61,610 bases of DNA from NCBI GenBank assembly GCA_003282145.1, contig QBZZ01000012.1, positions 1-61,610 of the forward strand, read 5' to 3'. The notes below the pieces were generated by a model. The model ran no database searches, was not told where the DNA came from, and was given only the letters and a program-made list of their open reading frames with translations. The position numbers were made by a program, and so were the translations under genes. Numbering within the stretch: the stretch's first letter is position 1; every line of letters begins with the position of its first letter. The DNA comes from SAR116 cluster bacterium AG-337-N21 (lineage in GTDB: Bacteria; Pseudomonadota; Alphaproteobacteria; Puniceispirillales; Marisalimonadaceae). This document shows positions 35,248 to 44,162 of this stretch, one piece after another.

Positions 35248-35988
35248 TTAACCTCTACCTACAAATGGCATTTTATTTGCCATTACAGTCATATTTAAAA
35301 CATTCACCGTTACAGGTAAATTAGCCATGTATAAAACTGCTTCTGCTATGTGCAGAGAGTCTATAACTGGCTCAATATCCATATTACCATTGGCCTGAGG
35401 AACCCCCTCTTTCATTCTCTGTGTCATTGGCGTTTCAGCATTTCCAATATCAATTTGACTACATGCAATATCATATTTTCTTCCATCCAATGAAATTGTC
35501 TTAGTCATACCTGTAACTGCGTGTTTGGTTGCTGTATATGGTATACTTCCTGGTCTGGGAGTAACTGAAGACACACTGCCATTATTTATTATTCTACCAC
35601 CATGAGGTTTTTGTTTTCTCATCAGAGCAAAAGCATATTTAGCGCATAGAAACATTCCATTTAAATTAATGTCTACGACATTTTTCCAGTTTTCAAATGG
35701 CATTTCGTCTATTGATTGTGCCGGCACACCTATCCCTGCGTTATTAAATAAAACATCAATTCTTTCGTGCTTTTTTTCTATAATTTTGAATACATTTTCT
35801 ACCGAAATTTGATCACTTACGTCACACGACATTACTTCAGTTATGCCAGTACATCTCTGTTGTGTTTCAATTAATTTATCTTTTCTTCTTCCTATTAAAT
35901 AAACAATGAAATCTTCTTTTGATAATACTTCAGAAACTCTCCTGCCAACTCCTGTTCCTGCTCCTGTAACCATTGCAATTTTTGACAT
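35248..35988 (-). CDS. Short-chain dehydrogenase/reductase
   Basis: A 246-residue classical SDR. The motifs TGAGTGVG (the usual second Gly block), LFNNAGIG, the Ser in NGSVSSV and the catalytic YTATKHAV are all present. An Arg after beta-2 (LIGRRKDK) suggests NADP(H). It is convergent with the hydroxyacid dehydrogenase (3 nt) and divergent from the AtuA gene. The substrate is unknown. Confidence 0.83.
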   Translation of the reverse strand: MSKIAMVTGAGTGVGRRVSEVLSKEDFIVYLIGRRKDKLIETQQRCTGITEVMSCDVSDQISVENVFKIIEKKHERIDVLFNNAGIGVPAQSIDEMPFENWKNVVDINLNGMFLCAKYAFALMRKQKPHGGRIINNGSVSSVTPRPGSIPYTATKHAVTGMTKTISLDGRKYDIACSQIDIGNAETPMTQRMKEGVPQANGNMDIEPVIDSLHIAEAVLYMANLPVTVNVLNMTVMANKMPFVGRG

Positions 35989-36092
35989 TTTTATTTCCTT
36001 TTTTAATTAGAGTAGGTATATTTATTAAAATCTTATCATTTTAAGTTAAATATAAATACAAAAATCAAAGTTTTTTATTAGAAGATTTTATT

Positions 36093-37454
36093 ATGACAGA
36101 AAAAGTTTTTATTGGCTGTGGCGCGGGATTTTCAGGTGATAGATTTGATGCATCAATTCCAATTGTAAATGAATTTAAAAAAATAAATGCTCCTAAATAT
36201 CTAATGTTTGAAGTCCTTGCAGAAAGAACTCTTGCTATAGCCCAACAATTTAGATTAAAAAATCCTGAGGAAGGTTATTCACCATTTTTAGATTCTTACA
36301 TAAGTCCAATTCTTGATGATTGCCTCGAAAATAATATAAAAATAATTTCAAATATTGGTGCTGCAAATCCTATGGGAGCGGCTAAAAGAATACTTGAAAT
36401 AGCAAAAAAACAAAATACTAAAAAACCTAAAATTGGTGTTGTTTTAGGTGATGATTTATTAGAATACATGTCTAACGATGAAATACTAAATAGTCCAACA
36501 ATGGAGGGTTTGGATTTTTCTAATAACAAAATTACTGCAGCTAACGTATATCTTGGAGCTCAACCCATTGCTGAAGCTTTAGAGATGGGTGCTGACATTG
36601 TAATTGTTGGAAGAACAGTTGACAGTGCTCTTGCCTTAGGGCCCTTATTATACGAATTTAAATGGAAAGAAAATGAATTAAATTTGATTGGCTCAGGTAC
36701 AATTTGTGGCCATCTTCTAGAATGTGGAGCTCAAGTAACTGGAGCTTATTTCGCTGACCCTGGCTTCAAAGACGTACCTAATCTGGCCAACGTTGGTTTT
36801 CCCATAGCCGAAGTTAATCAAGATGGTTCATTTATTATTACAAAACCTGATGGAACGGGTGGGCTAGTCAGTGAGGCAACGGTTACAGAACAATTGTTGT
36901 ACGAAACACATGATCCTTCTAATTACTTAGTCCCAGATGTAACAGCTGACATGACAAGTTTAACTATAGAAAACTTTGGAGAAAATAGAATTTTAGTTAA
37001 AGGAGGGAGAGGTAAAAAATCTCCTGAAAAACTAAAAGCTACTATTTGTTGTGATAATGGATTTATGGGTGAAGCTGAAATAAGCTATGCGGGACCTAAC
37101 GCACTTGCAAGAGCAAAACTTGCAGGTGAAGTAATTAGTGAAAGAATTCAAATTTTAGGATTACAAGGACAGTTGAGAGTTGAAATTATTGGTGCTGGAT
37201 CAGTTCATTATTCTATGGATGAAACATCTTCTTATGATCTTCCTGAAAATGGTGATTACAGAGTAAGAACTTCCGCAATATATCCTAAAAAAGATCAAGC
37301 ACAACAAATGGTTGATGAAGTCATGTCATTATATTGTTGTGGACCTGCTGCTGGAGGTGGAGGACGTGGTTATGTTACACCTCAATCATCAACTGCATCT
37401 ATTTTAGTTAACAGAGACATTGTTGACCCCAACATTCAAATTAAAATTATATAA
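36093..37454 (+). CDS. AtuA-type (DUF1446) acyclic terpene utilisation family protein
   Basis: A 453-residue DUF1446 protein. The N-terminal segment GCGAGFSGDRFDAS, the central GADIVIVGRTVDSALALGPL, GGLVSEATVTEQLLYE and the late segment CCGPAAGGGGRGYVTP are hallmarks. In Pseudomonas the AtuA family is needed for growth on acyclic terpenes such as citronellol, but the biochemical step is not settled. Here the C-terminal domain is a separate gene 18 nt downstream. It starts a forward run AtuA / AtuA-C / TPP enzyme with very short gaps. Confidence 0.85.
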   Translation: MTEKVFIGCGAGFSGDRFDASIPIVNEFKKINAPKYLMFEVLAERTLAIAQQFRLKNPEEGYSPFLDSYISPILDDCLENNIKIISNIGAANPMGAAKRILEIAKKQNTKKPKIGVVLGDDLLEYMSNDEILNSPTMEGLDFSNNKITAANVYLGAQPIAEALEMGADIVIVGRTVDSALALGPLLYEFKWKENELNLIGSGTICGHLLECGAQVTGAYFADPGFKDVPNLANVGFPIAEVNQDGSFIITKPDGTGGLVSEATVTEQLLYETHDPSNYLVPDVTADMTSLTIENFGENRILVKGGRGKKSPEKLKATICCDNGFMGEAEISYAGPNALARAKLAGEVISERIQILGLQGQLRVEIIGAGSVHYSMDETSSYDLPENGDYRVRTSAIYPKKDQAQQMVDEVMSLYCCGPAAGGGGRGYVTPQSSTASILVNRDIVDPNIQIKII

Positions 37455-37472
37455 AATTCTTTTGAGGCAATT

Positions 37473-37847
37473 ATGATTATATTAGACTTACCTGTTCATG
37501 CAATTGCTCATGCTAGAGCTGGTGATAAAGGAGATGTATCTAATATTTCACTTATTGCTTATTTAGATAGTGGATGGAAGGTTATAAATGATCTTGCTAC
37601 TGAAGAACGAGTGTTGGATATTTTCAGGCATTTAGGTGCAACTCAAGTTAAAAGATTTGAACTTCCATCTCTAAAAGCATTAAATTTTGTAATTCAAAGT
37701 GCTCTTGGGGGTGGCGTTAATAGCTCCTTAAGACTTGATAGACACGGTAAAACTTTATCTTCACATCTACTTCACGAGCTAATTTTACCTATAAGTGAAG
37801 ACATGATACCCTCTAATTCACCATATTTAAAAAATTTTAAGGAATGA
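37473..37847 (+). CDS. AtuA C-terminal-like domain protein
   Basis: A 124-residue protein corresponding to the ferredoxin-like C-terminal domain that is fused to AtuA in many bacteria. Telling segments are IAHARAGDKGDVSNISLIAY, ALNFVIQSALGGGVN and SLRLDRHGKTLSSHLL, as expected for the family. The split is common. It ends 3 nt before the TPP enzyme gene, and with AtuA it forms one translational unit. Confidence 0.83.
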   Translation: MIILDLPVHAIAHARAGDKGDVSNISLIAYLDSGWKVINDLATEERVLDIFRHLGATQVKRFELPSLKALNFVIQSALGGGVNSSLRLDRHGKTLSSHLLHELILPISEDMIPSNSPYLKNFKE

Positions 37848-37850
37848 AAA

Positions 37851-39515
37851 ATGCAAGAAGCTGGATCACTCTTAGTAAAATTACTTGAAAAACAAAAAGT
37901 TGATAGAGTGTTTTGCGTTCCAGGCGAAAGCTACCTTTCGGTAATGAATGGTCTCCAAGAAACATCTATAGAAACAATTCTTTGTAAACACGAAGGCGCG
38001 GCGTCAATGATGGCTGAAGCCGATGGTAAGCTTACTGGTAGGCCTGGCATTGCTTTTGTAACTAGAGGTCCAGGAGCTACAAATGCTGCATCAGGAATAC
38101 ATATTGCGCAGCAAGATAGTACTCCTATGATATTATTTGTAGGCCAAATTGGTAAGGAAATGTATGGCAGAGACGCTTTCCAAGAAGTTGATTATCAACA
38201 ATTTTATGGTGGTATGGCAAAATTAGTAATTGAAGTTCAGCAATCTGACCGATTATCAGAAATCTTCTCACGAGCTTATCACACAGCTATGTCAGGAAGA
38301 CCTGGACCTGTTATAATAGCGTTACCAGAAAACATGCTAACTGAAAAAACAGATAAAAAACCATTAGAGTTCATTGATCAATTGATGTCTGCTCCTACAA
38401 CAAAGGATCTTGCACAATTTATTGAAGAAATAAAAGAAGCTAAAAATCCAATTGTTGTTTTAGGGGGATCAATATGGTCTCACGAAGCTGAAAAAGATTT
38501 AATATCTATTTCTGAAATGCTTGGATTAACAATAATTACATCTCATAGAAGACAAAGTTATTATAATAATTTACATAAAAATTATGGTGGTGATCTCGGG
38601 CTTGGTGTTAATCCAAAATTAATCGATCGAATTAATAATAGTGATTATCTAGTATTGTTAGGTGGTAGATTAAGCGAAAACCCTTCGCAAGGTTTTACAT
38701 TGTTGGGTATTCCAGAACATAATAAAAAGTTTATTCATATTCATCCAGGTTCAGAGGAAATAGGAAGAATTTATAAGCCTCATCTTGGAATTGTATCAAA
38801 TCCAATAGCATTTGTGAACATACTTAACAACGCATTAAAGGGTCTAAATACAAAACCCAATTCTAATAATGAACTAAATGCATTTAAATCTCACGAAGAA
38901 TATATTGAATGGGGCGATATGCCTTTAGAATCTCCTAATTCAGGTGTTGATCTAACATCAGCTTTTAGAACTCTTAGAAAACATTTAGATCCTAATACAA
39001 TTATTACTAATGGGGCTGGTAACTATGCTGTTTGGGGTCATAGATTATTTAGGTTTACAAAAGTTAAGACGCAACTTGCACCAATTTCTGGTTCAATGGG
39101 ATACGGACTGCCAGCTGCAATAGCAGCTAAATTAAGATTTCCTGATAATATGGTTATAGCCCTTGCAGGTGATGGATGTTTTCAAATGACTGAAAATGAA
39201 TATGCTACAGCCGTTCAATATAATGCTGCAGTAATTGTATTAGTAGTAGATAATGAAATGTATGGAACAATTAGAATGCATCAGCATAAACATTATAAAG
39301 GAAATTATAAACATACTGGATTAGTCAACCCAAACTTTTCTGATTTAGCCAACGCCATGGGAGGCAAAGGTTATACAGTTGAAAATACCGAAGATTTTTA
39401 TGAATTATTTGTGGACGCTAATAATTGGGCAAATAAGAATGAACTTCCTGCTTTACTTCATATTAAAACTGGGTCTGAGATGGTATTGCCTGGGAAACGC
39501 TTCAACTCACTATAA
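37851..39515 (+). CDS. Thiamine diphosphate-dependent enzyme (acetolactate synthase/decarboxylase-like)
   Basis: A 554-residue ThDP enzyme of the ALS/benzoylformate decarboxylase superfamily. The catalytic Glu is in LCKHEGAASMMA (about residue 50), the Mg-diphosphate motif is AGDGCFQMT through VDNEMYGT (about 435-470), and the middle Rossmann-like domain lies at 185-330. ALS-specific valine regulation partners are not present, so a 2-oxoacid decarboxylase or carboligase is more likely. It closes the forward run with AtuA and overlaps the convergent FMN oxidase by 6 nt. Confidence 0.83.
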   Translation: MQEAGSLLVKLLEKQKVDRVFCVPGESYLSVMNGLQETSIETILCKHEGAASMMAEADGKLTGRPGIAFVTRGPGATNAASGIHIAQQDSTPMILFVGQIGKEMYGRDAFQEVDYQQFYGGMAKLVIEVQQSDRLSEIFSRAYHTAMSGRPGPVIIALPENMLTEKTDKKPLEFIDQLMSAPTTKDLAQFIEEIKEAKNPIVVLGGSIWSHEAEKDLISISEMLGLTIITSHRRQSYYNNLHKNYGGDLGLGVNPKLIDRINNSDYLVLLGGRLSENPSQGFTLLGIPEHNKKFIHIHPGSEEIGRIYKPHLGIVSNPIAFVNILNNALKGLNTKPNSNNELNAFKSHEEYIEWGDMPLESPNSGVDLTSAFRTLRKHLDPNTIITNGAGNYAVWGHRLFRFTKVKTQLAPISGSMGYGLPAAIAAKLRFPDNMVIALAGDGCFQMTENEYATAVQYNAAVIVLVVDNEMYGTIRMHQHKHYKGNYKHTGLVNPNFSDLANAMGGKGYTVENTEDFYELFVDANNWANKNELPALLHIKTGSEMVLPGKRFNSL

Positions 39516-40700
39516 TTTTTGATTAGGATTTCTCAAATAAAAATCATTTCCAAGAACTACCTTTTCTGATTTCAATTCTTTGATATCCTTCGAACAAATT
39601 TGTTCCATTACATTTGAAAGTTCGTCTTTTAATATATTATGTACGTGATCAGCTCCTTTATCTCCTAATGCAGCAAGACCAATAATAAATGGTCGTCCAG
39701 TCATTATAAAATCAGCACCAAGCATTAAGCCTTTACTTATGTCTTGACCAGAGTAAAAGCCTGAATCTATAATTATGGGAAATTTTGACCCTAGTTTTTT
39801 TCTAATTTCTGGTAATACTTGTAATGGGCTTGGCGCAATATCAATTTGTCGTCCTCCATGATTTGAAATATAAATAGCATCAATAATTTTACTAGCTTGA
39901 ACTGCGTCGTTAATATCCATTAAGCCTTTAAGAATAATTGGACCGCTCCATAAATCCCTCACTTCTTTTAGATAATCCCAATCTAGATAACGTTGCATCT
40001 GGCTTCCGGCAAAGCCTGCTTTAGACTTTGCGTTTCCATGCCAGCTACCATCACTATATTGATCCATAGTCCCAAATGCAGGAATACCATTTATGAGCGT
40101 CCCAATTGACCATGATGGGCATATTGCTGCTTGAAAGAAAGTTCTTAAATTATTTTTAGGTGGCACTGATACTCCTGCCATTCTAAGCCTCTCTCTTCTA
40201 CTAGATGCGGGTATGTCGGCAGTAACAATTAAGGTTTTAAAGCCAGCATTTTTTGCCCTTTTTAATAAGTCATTTCTTATTGCTTTGTCCGCAGGAGGAT
40301 ATAACTGAAACCAACCCATACCATTAAGATGTTTTCCAACATCTTCAACTGAAGCACACGCAACTGTCGATAATGAATAAGGAATATTATTTTTAACGGA
40401 CATTTTTGATAATGCTATTTCTGCACCTGGCCACATTAAGCTAGTCATTCCCACAGGAGCCATTCCAAAAGGTGCGTCATATTCATAATCAAATAACTTA
40501 GTTTTTAAGTTTGGGTTTACGGTTCCCTTTAAATACTGAGGAACTAAAAAGATCTGGTTAAAGACCTTTCTATTATTTTCTAAAGCCTCATCATAACCAG
40601 TACCAGCAAATAAGTATTCTGCAGCAAAATGTGGCATTCTCCTTTTTGCAACATTAACCATATCACTAACTCTTGGATATTTATCAACTAGGTTAGACAA
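39510..40700 (-). CDS. FMN-dependent alpha-hydroxyacid oxidase/dehydrogenase (LldD-like)
   Basis: A 396-residue TIM-barrel flavoenzyme. The catalytic His and substrate Arg are in YISNHGGRQIDIAPS, the FMN site includes APVGMTSLMWPGAE and IIDSGFYSGQDISKGLML, all of the L-lactate dehydrogenase/glycolate oxidase/mandelate dehydrogenase family. It oxidises 2-hydroxyacids to 2-oxoacids. The start is TTG 40700; AGGAG 7 nt upstream settles this choice. Divergent from the RraA-type gene. The substrate of this copy is unknown, but a downstream ThDP enzyme could use its 2-oxoacid product. Confidence 0.86.
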   Translation of the reverse strand: MSNLVDKYPRVSDMVNVAKRRMPHFAAEYLFAGTGYDEALENNRKVFNQIFLVPQYLKGTVNPNLKTKLFDYEYDAPFGMAPVGMTSLMWPGAEIALSKMSVKNNIPYSLSTVACASVEDVGKHLNGMGWFQLYPPADKAIRNDLLKRAKNAGFKTLIVTADIPASSRRERLRMAGVSVPPKNNLRTFFQAAICPSWSIGTLINGIPAFGTMDQYSDGSWHGNAKSKAGFAGSQMQRYLDWDYLKEVRDLWSGPIILKGLMDINDAVQASKIIDAIYISNHGGRQIDIAPSPLQVLPEIRKKLGSKFPIIIDSGFYSGQDISKGLMLGADFIMTGRPFIIGLAALGDKGADHVHNILKDELSNVMEQICSKDIKELKSEKVVLGNDFYLRNPNQKL

Positions 40701-40793
40701 AGATTTCTCCTGAAGTTTATAAAAGTTGTGTATTAAATATTTTATAGTTAAATTATTAATTAAATCAAAAATAAAATTAAGTGAGTATAATTA

Positions 40794-41498
40794 ATGATTG
40801 AAAATCCTCCTTTGATACAAATCAAAAAACCTACCAGCAGAAACAGACCCAACCAAGAACAACTCAATTATTTCAAGGATGTTCCAACCGGTTTTATATG
40901 TGATGCACTAGATGGTTATGCTGCATTAGACCCTTCGATAAAACCCCTTTTAATTCCTGGAAAGATTGTAAATCATATAGTGGGGCCAGCATTGACTGTT
41001 TTTTCTGGGGCTGCTGACGTTTTAGGAATGGCTATAGCTTTAAGTGAAATACAAGAAGGCGACATTGTTGTTAATAGTGTAAGTGGTTTTCAAGGAACTG
41101 CCGCAGTCGGCGACAGAATAGCTGGAATGATAAAAAATAATGGAGGAGTAGGACTTGTTACTGATGGACCTATGAGAGACTTAAATGGAATTATTGAAAC
41201 TGGTTTAGATTGTTTTTGTACAGGATTAAATCCAAATTCACCTTATAATAGCGGTCCTTCAAAAATTGGTTTTTCTATCGATATAGGAGGAAAAACTATA
41301 AATAGTGGTGATATTATTGTTGCTGATACCGATGGAGTTACAGTTGTTCCATTTGATAAAATTGATGAAGTAATTAAAAAGCTTGAAAGAATTGTTGAGG
41401 TTGAAAATGCTATGGATGAAAAAGTGTCTAATGGGCTTAAGATATCTCAAAAAGCTCTAAATTATTTAAATAGTGGCCAAGTTGTTTATTACGATTAA
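40794..41498 (+). CDS. RraA/HMG-aldolase family protein
   Basis: A 234-residue protein of the RraA-like fold. The active-site segments GLVTDGPMRDLNGI (Asp-Arg pair that holds metal and pyruvate) and VVADTDGVTVVPFD are intact. The class II aldolases of this family split 4-hydroxy-4-methyl-2-oxoglutarate or 4-carboxy-4-hydroxy-2-oxoadipate, and also decarboxylate oxaloacetate. It has an extra N-terminal stretch (about 30 residues, IKKPTSRNRPNQEQ) relative to short RraA. It is divergent from the FMN oxidase and convergent with the CoA transferase. Confidence 0.82.
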   Translation: MIENPPLIQIKKPTSRNRPNQEQLNYFKDVPTGFICDALDGYAALDPSIKPLLIPGKIVNHIVGPALTVFSGAADVLGMAIALSEIQEGDIVVNSVSGFQGTAAVGDRIAGMIKNNGGVGLVTDGPMRDLNGIIETGLDCFCTGLNPNSPYNSGPSKIGFSIDIGGKTINSGDIIVADTDGVTVVPFDKIDEVIKKLERIVEVENAMDEKVSNGLKISQKALNYLNSGQVVYYD

Positions 41499-41504
41499 AA
41501 CAAA

Positions 41505-42161
41505 TTATTGATAAACTCTACCTTCAGTAACTGTTTGTAAATATTCTATTGATAGATTTTCATTTATTTCAACAACTTTAAAACCTTCTTTAGTAATATC
41601 TATAACTGCATAATCTGTATAAACTCTGGATACCACTCCTGACCCCGTTAATGGTAATGTGCATTTTTCAACTAGCTTAGGTTTCCCTTCTTTAGTTAAA
41701 TGTTGGGTCATTACAAAGACGTTTTTGGCTCCAGCTACTAAATCCATTGCTCCACCAACAGCTGGAATACCTTTTCCGGTAGACCAATTTGCTAAATCAC
41801 CATTCATGGAAACCTCCATCGCTCCGAGCACACAATAATCAATATGTCCACCTCTTATCATGGAAAAACTATCTGCATGGTGACAAAAACTACCGCCAGG
41901 TAAAATTGTAACCGGTTTTTTGCCTGCATTAATTAAATCAAAATCAATTTCATTTTCGTTAGGAGTTGGTCCCATTCCCAAAAGACCATTTTCTGAATGA
42001 TAAATAATTTCACGATCATCTTTGATGTGTTGTGATACTAGTTCTGGCATTCCTATCCCTAGATTTACATATGATGCGTGTGGAAGGTCATTTGCTATTT
42101 TGGAAGCGATAACTCCCCTTTCCCATCCCTTTTCTGCATTCGTTAATTTTTTTTTTGTCAT
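41505..42161 (-). CDS. pcaJ: CoA transferase subunit B (PcaJ/ScoB-like)
   Basis: A 218-residue beta subunit of a family I CoA transferase. The catalytic Glu is in IYHSENGLLGMGP, and GSFCHHADSFSMIRGGHID and GAMEVSMNGDLANW are typical of 3-oxoadipate/3-oxoacid CoA transferase subunit B. It overlaps subunit A by 4 nt (ATGA). The pattern is nearest to PcaJ, but acetoacetate or another 3-oxoacid is equally possible, since no protocatechuate genes are in view. Confidence in the family is higher than in the symbol. Confidence 0.87.
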   Translation of the reverse strand: MTKKKLTNAEKGWERGVIASKIANDLPHASYVNLGIGMPELVSQHIKDDREIIYHSENGLLGMGPTPNENEIDFDLINAGKKPVTILPGGSFCHHADSFSMIRGGHIDYCVLGAMEVSMNGDLANWSTGKGIPAVGGAMDLVAGAKNVFVMTQHLTKEGKPKLVEKCTLPLTGSGVVSRVYTDYAVIDITKEGFKVVEINENLSIEYLQTVTEGRVYQ

Positions 42162-42871
42162 GGATATATCATTCCCTCCTCAATTGCATTTGTTTCAATA
42201 ATCGGATTATCAATTTCAATGATCTTTTTTACAAATATACCTGGGGTTATAACATTTTCTGGATTAGTTTGATGAGGTTCTATAAGTTTTCTTACTTGAA
42301 TTAAAGATTGTTTTGCTGCCATACACATTACAGGATTAAAATTTCTTGCTGTTTTTTTAAATGTCAGATTACCATATCTATCTGATACATCAGCCTTTAC
42401 TAGCGCAAAATCTGCATTGAGGGCCTCTTCCAAAATATACTTCTTGCCATTAAAGATTTTTTCTTCTTTTCCAATTGCTAAAGGAGTTCCAACCGCTGTT
42501 GCTGTGTAGAATGCAGGTATACCTGATCCAGCCGCTCTAATTCTCTCTGCTAAAGTGCCCTGTGGGACAACTTCTAATTCTATTTTACCCTTGTTATATA
42601 GTTCTTGAAAAGTTATACCTTTGGCTGATCTAGCAAATGAACAAATTACTTTTTTAACCTGTTTTTGACCAATTAATGCACCAAGACCAACACGTCCATT
42701 TCCAGAGTTATTAGCAATAATAGTGAGATCTTTAGCGCCATGATCAATCAAACCATGAAGAAGTTCTATTGGGCTTCCCGCTTCTCCAAAACCTCCAACC
42801 ATAATTGTAGCTCCATCAAAAACGTCTGATAACATTTCTGCAATTTCTGTTTTTATTTTGTTGATTTGCAT
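42158..42871 (-). CDS. pcaI: CoA transferase subunit A (PcaI/ScoA-like)
   Basis: A 237-residue alpha subunit of a family I CoA transferase. It shows IMVGGFGEAGSPIEL, IANNSGNGRVGLGALI, VPQGTLAERIRAAGSGIPAFYT in parts and the pattern NLTFKKTARNFNPVM, like PcaI. With the B subunit it moves CoA from succinyl-CoA to a 3-oxoacid. It is divergent from an acyl-CoA dehydrogenase pair, with 86 nt between, probably sharing a regulated region. The substrate is not determined by sequence. Confidence 0.87.
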   Translation of the reverse strand: MQINKIKTEIAEMLSDVFDGATIMVGGFGEAGSPIELLHGLIDHGAKDLTIIANNSGNGRVGLGALIGQKQVKKVICSFARSAKGITFQELYNKGKIELEVVPQGTLAERIRAAGSGIPAFYTATAVGTPLAIGKEEKIFNGKKYILEEALNADFALVKADVSDRYGNLTFKKTARNFNPVMCMAAKQSLIQVRKLIEPHQTNPENVITPGIFVKKIIEIDNPIIETNAIEEGMIYP

Positions 42872-42957
42872 TTTGAGCTTTCATGTTGTTTAAATTCTTT
42901 TTAAATATATAATATCACTTATACACTAAAAATAAATTAAACTGAATGGTAATAAAA

Positions 42958-44154
42958 ATGAATTTTGAATACTCTGAAAAAGATGAAAACTTTCGTAAAG
43001 AAGTGAAAGATTGGCTTAATGAAACCCTTCCCAAATCTCTTTCCGAAAAAGTAAAGAAATATCAAAGACTAACGAAAGAGGATTATGAAATATTCATGAA
43101 CAACCTAACTGCTAAAGGTTGGTTAGCATGGCACTGGCCTAAAGAATATGGGGGAACAGGTTGGAACGCAATTGAAAAACATATTTTTGAAGAAGAAATA
43201 ATTAAGGCTTCTGCTCCTAGGATTGTACCTTTTGGAGTTAATATGCTGGGTCCAGTATTAATAGAATTTGGAACTGAAGAACAAAAAAATTATTATCTTC
43301 CTAGAATTTTAAGTAATGAAGATTGGTGGGCACAAGGTTATTCTGAACCAGGTGCTGGTTCGGATCTAGCTAGTTTAAAGACAACAGCATTTGACAAAGG
43401 TGATCACTATTTAGTTAACGGCCAAAAAACTTGGACTACTCTTGGTCATCATGCTGATAAAATATTTTGCTTAGTTAAAACAGATTTAAATGCAAAACCG
43501 CAACTAGGAATTTCTTTTTTATTGATTGATATGGATACTCCTGGGGTTGAAGTAAAACCAATAATCACTTTAGATGGTGAACATGAAGTGAATGAAGTAT
43601 GGTTTACAAACGTAAAGGTTCCGAAAAAAAATATTGTTGGAAAAGAAAATGAGGGATGGACTTATGCAAAATATTTATTAACTTTTGAGCGAACTGGTAT
43701 TGCTGGTGTCCCTTATTCAAAATCAGCATTAAATCACTTGAAAATGATATCAAAAAGATCTTTAAAAAATGGTAAACCCTTAATTGAAGATCCTATTTTC
43801 TCTTCTGAGATTGCTGAACTAGAAATAGATTTATTAGCTATGGAAATTTTCAATTTAAGAACAGTAAGTGCTGCCGCAGAAGGGAAAGCTCCGGGAATGG
43901 AAAGTTCTTTACTTAAAATCAAAGGAACACTTGTTAGACAAAAAACAACTGAGTTACTTAGAAAAGCACTAGGACCACAAGCGCTTCCCTATTTACCAGA
44001 ACAATTTGATGAAGGATGGAATGAGATGCCAGTTGGACCTGATTATGCTGGCCCAATAGCGAAACAATATTTTAATATGCGAAAGATATCTATATATGGC
44101 GGATCTAACGAGATCCAAAAAAATATAGTTGCAAAAGCATCTTTTGGCTTATAG
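42958..44154 (+). CDS. Acyl-CoA dehydrogenase (first of an adjacent pair)
   Basis: A 398-residue flavin acyl-CoA dehydrogenase. It has the N-terminal helical domain (FEYSEKDENFRKEVKDWL), the FAD/substrate segment YSEPGAGSDLASLKT and the late GGSNEIQKNIVAK. ATG 42958 gives the family start MNFEYSE; an earlier in-frame ATG at 42946 adds MVIK. A second dehydrogenase starts 8 nt after the stop. Such tandem pairs often form alpha2beta2 heteromers acting on bulky acyl-CoAs such as steroid or branched side chains. The pair is divergent from the CoA transferase. Confidence 0.85.
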   Translation: MNFEYSEKDENFRKEVKDWLNETLPKSLSEKVKKYQRLTKEDYEIFMNNLTAKGWLAWHWPKEYGGTGWNAIEKHIFEEEIIKASAPRIVPFGVNMLGPVLIEFGTEEQKNYYLPRILSNEDWWAQGYSEPGAGSDLASLKTTAFDKGDHYLVNGQKTWTTLGHHADKIFCLVKTDLNAKPQLGISFLLIDMDTPGVEVKPIITLDGEHEVNEVWFTNVKVPKKNIVGKENEGWTYAKYLLTFERTGIAGVPYSKSALNHLKMISKRSLKNGKPLIEDPIFSSEIAELEIDLLAMEIFNLRTVSAAAEGKAPGMESSLLKIKGTLVRQKTTELLRKALGPQALPYLPEQFDEGWNEMPVGPDYAGPIAKQYFNMRKISIYGGSNEIQKNIVAKASFGL

Positions 44155-44162
44155 GAACAAAT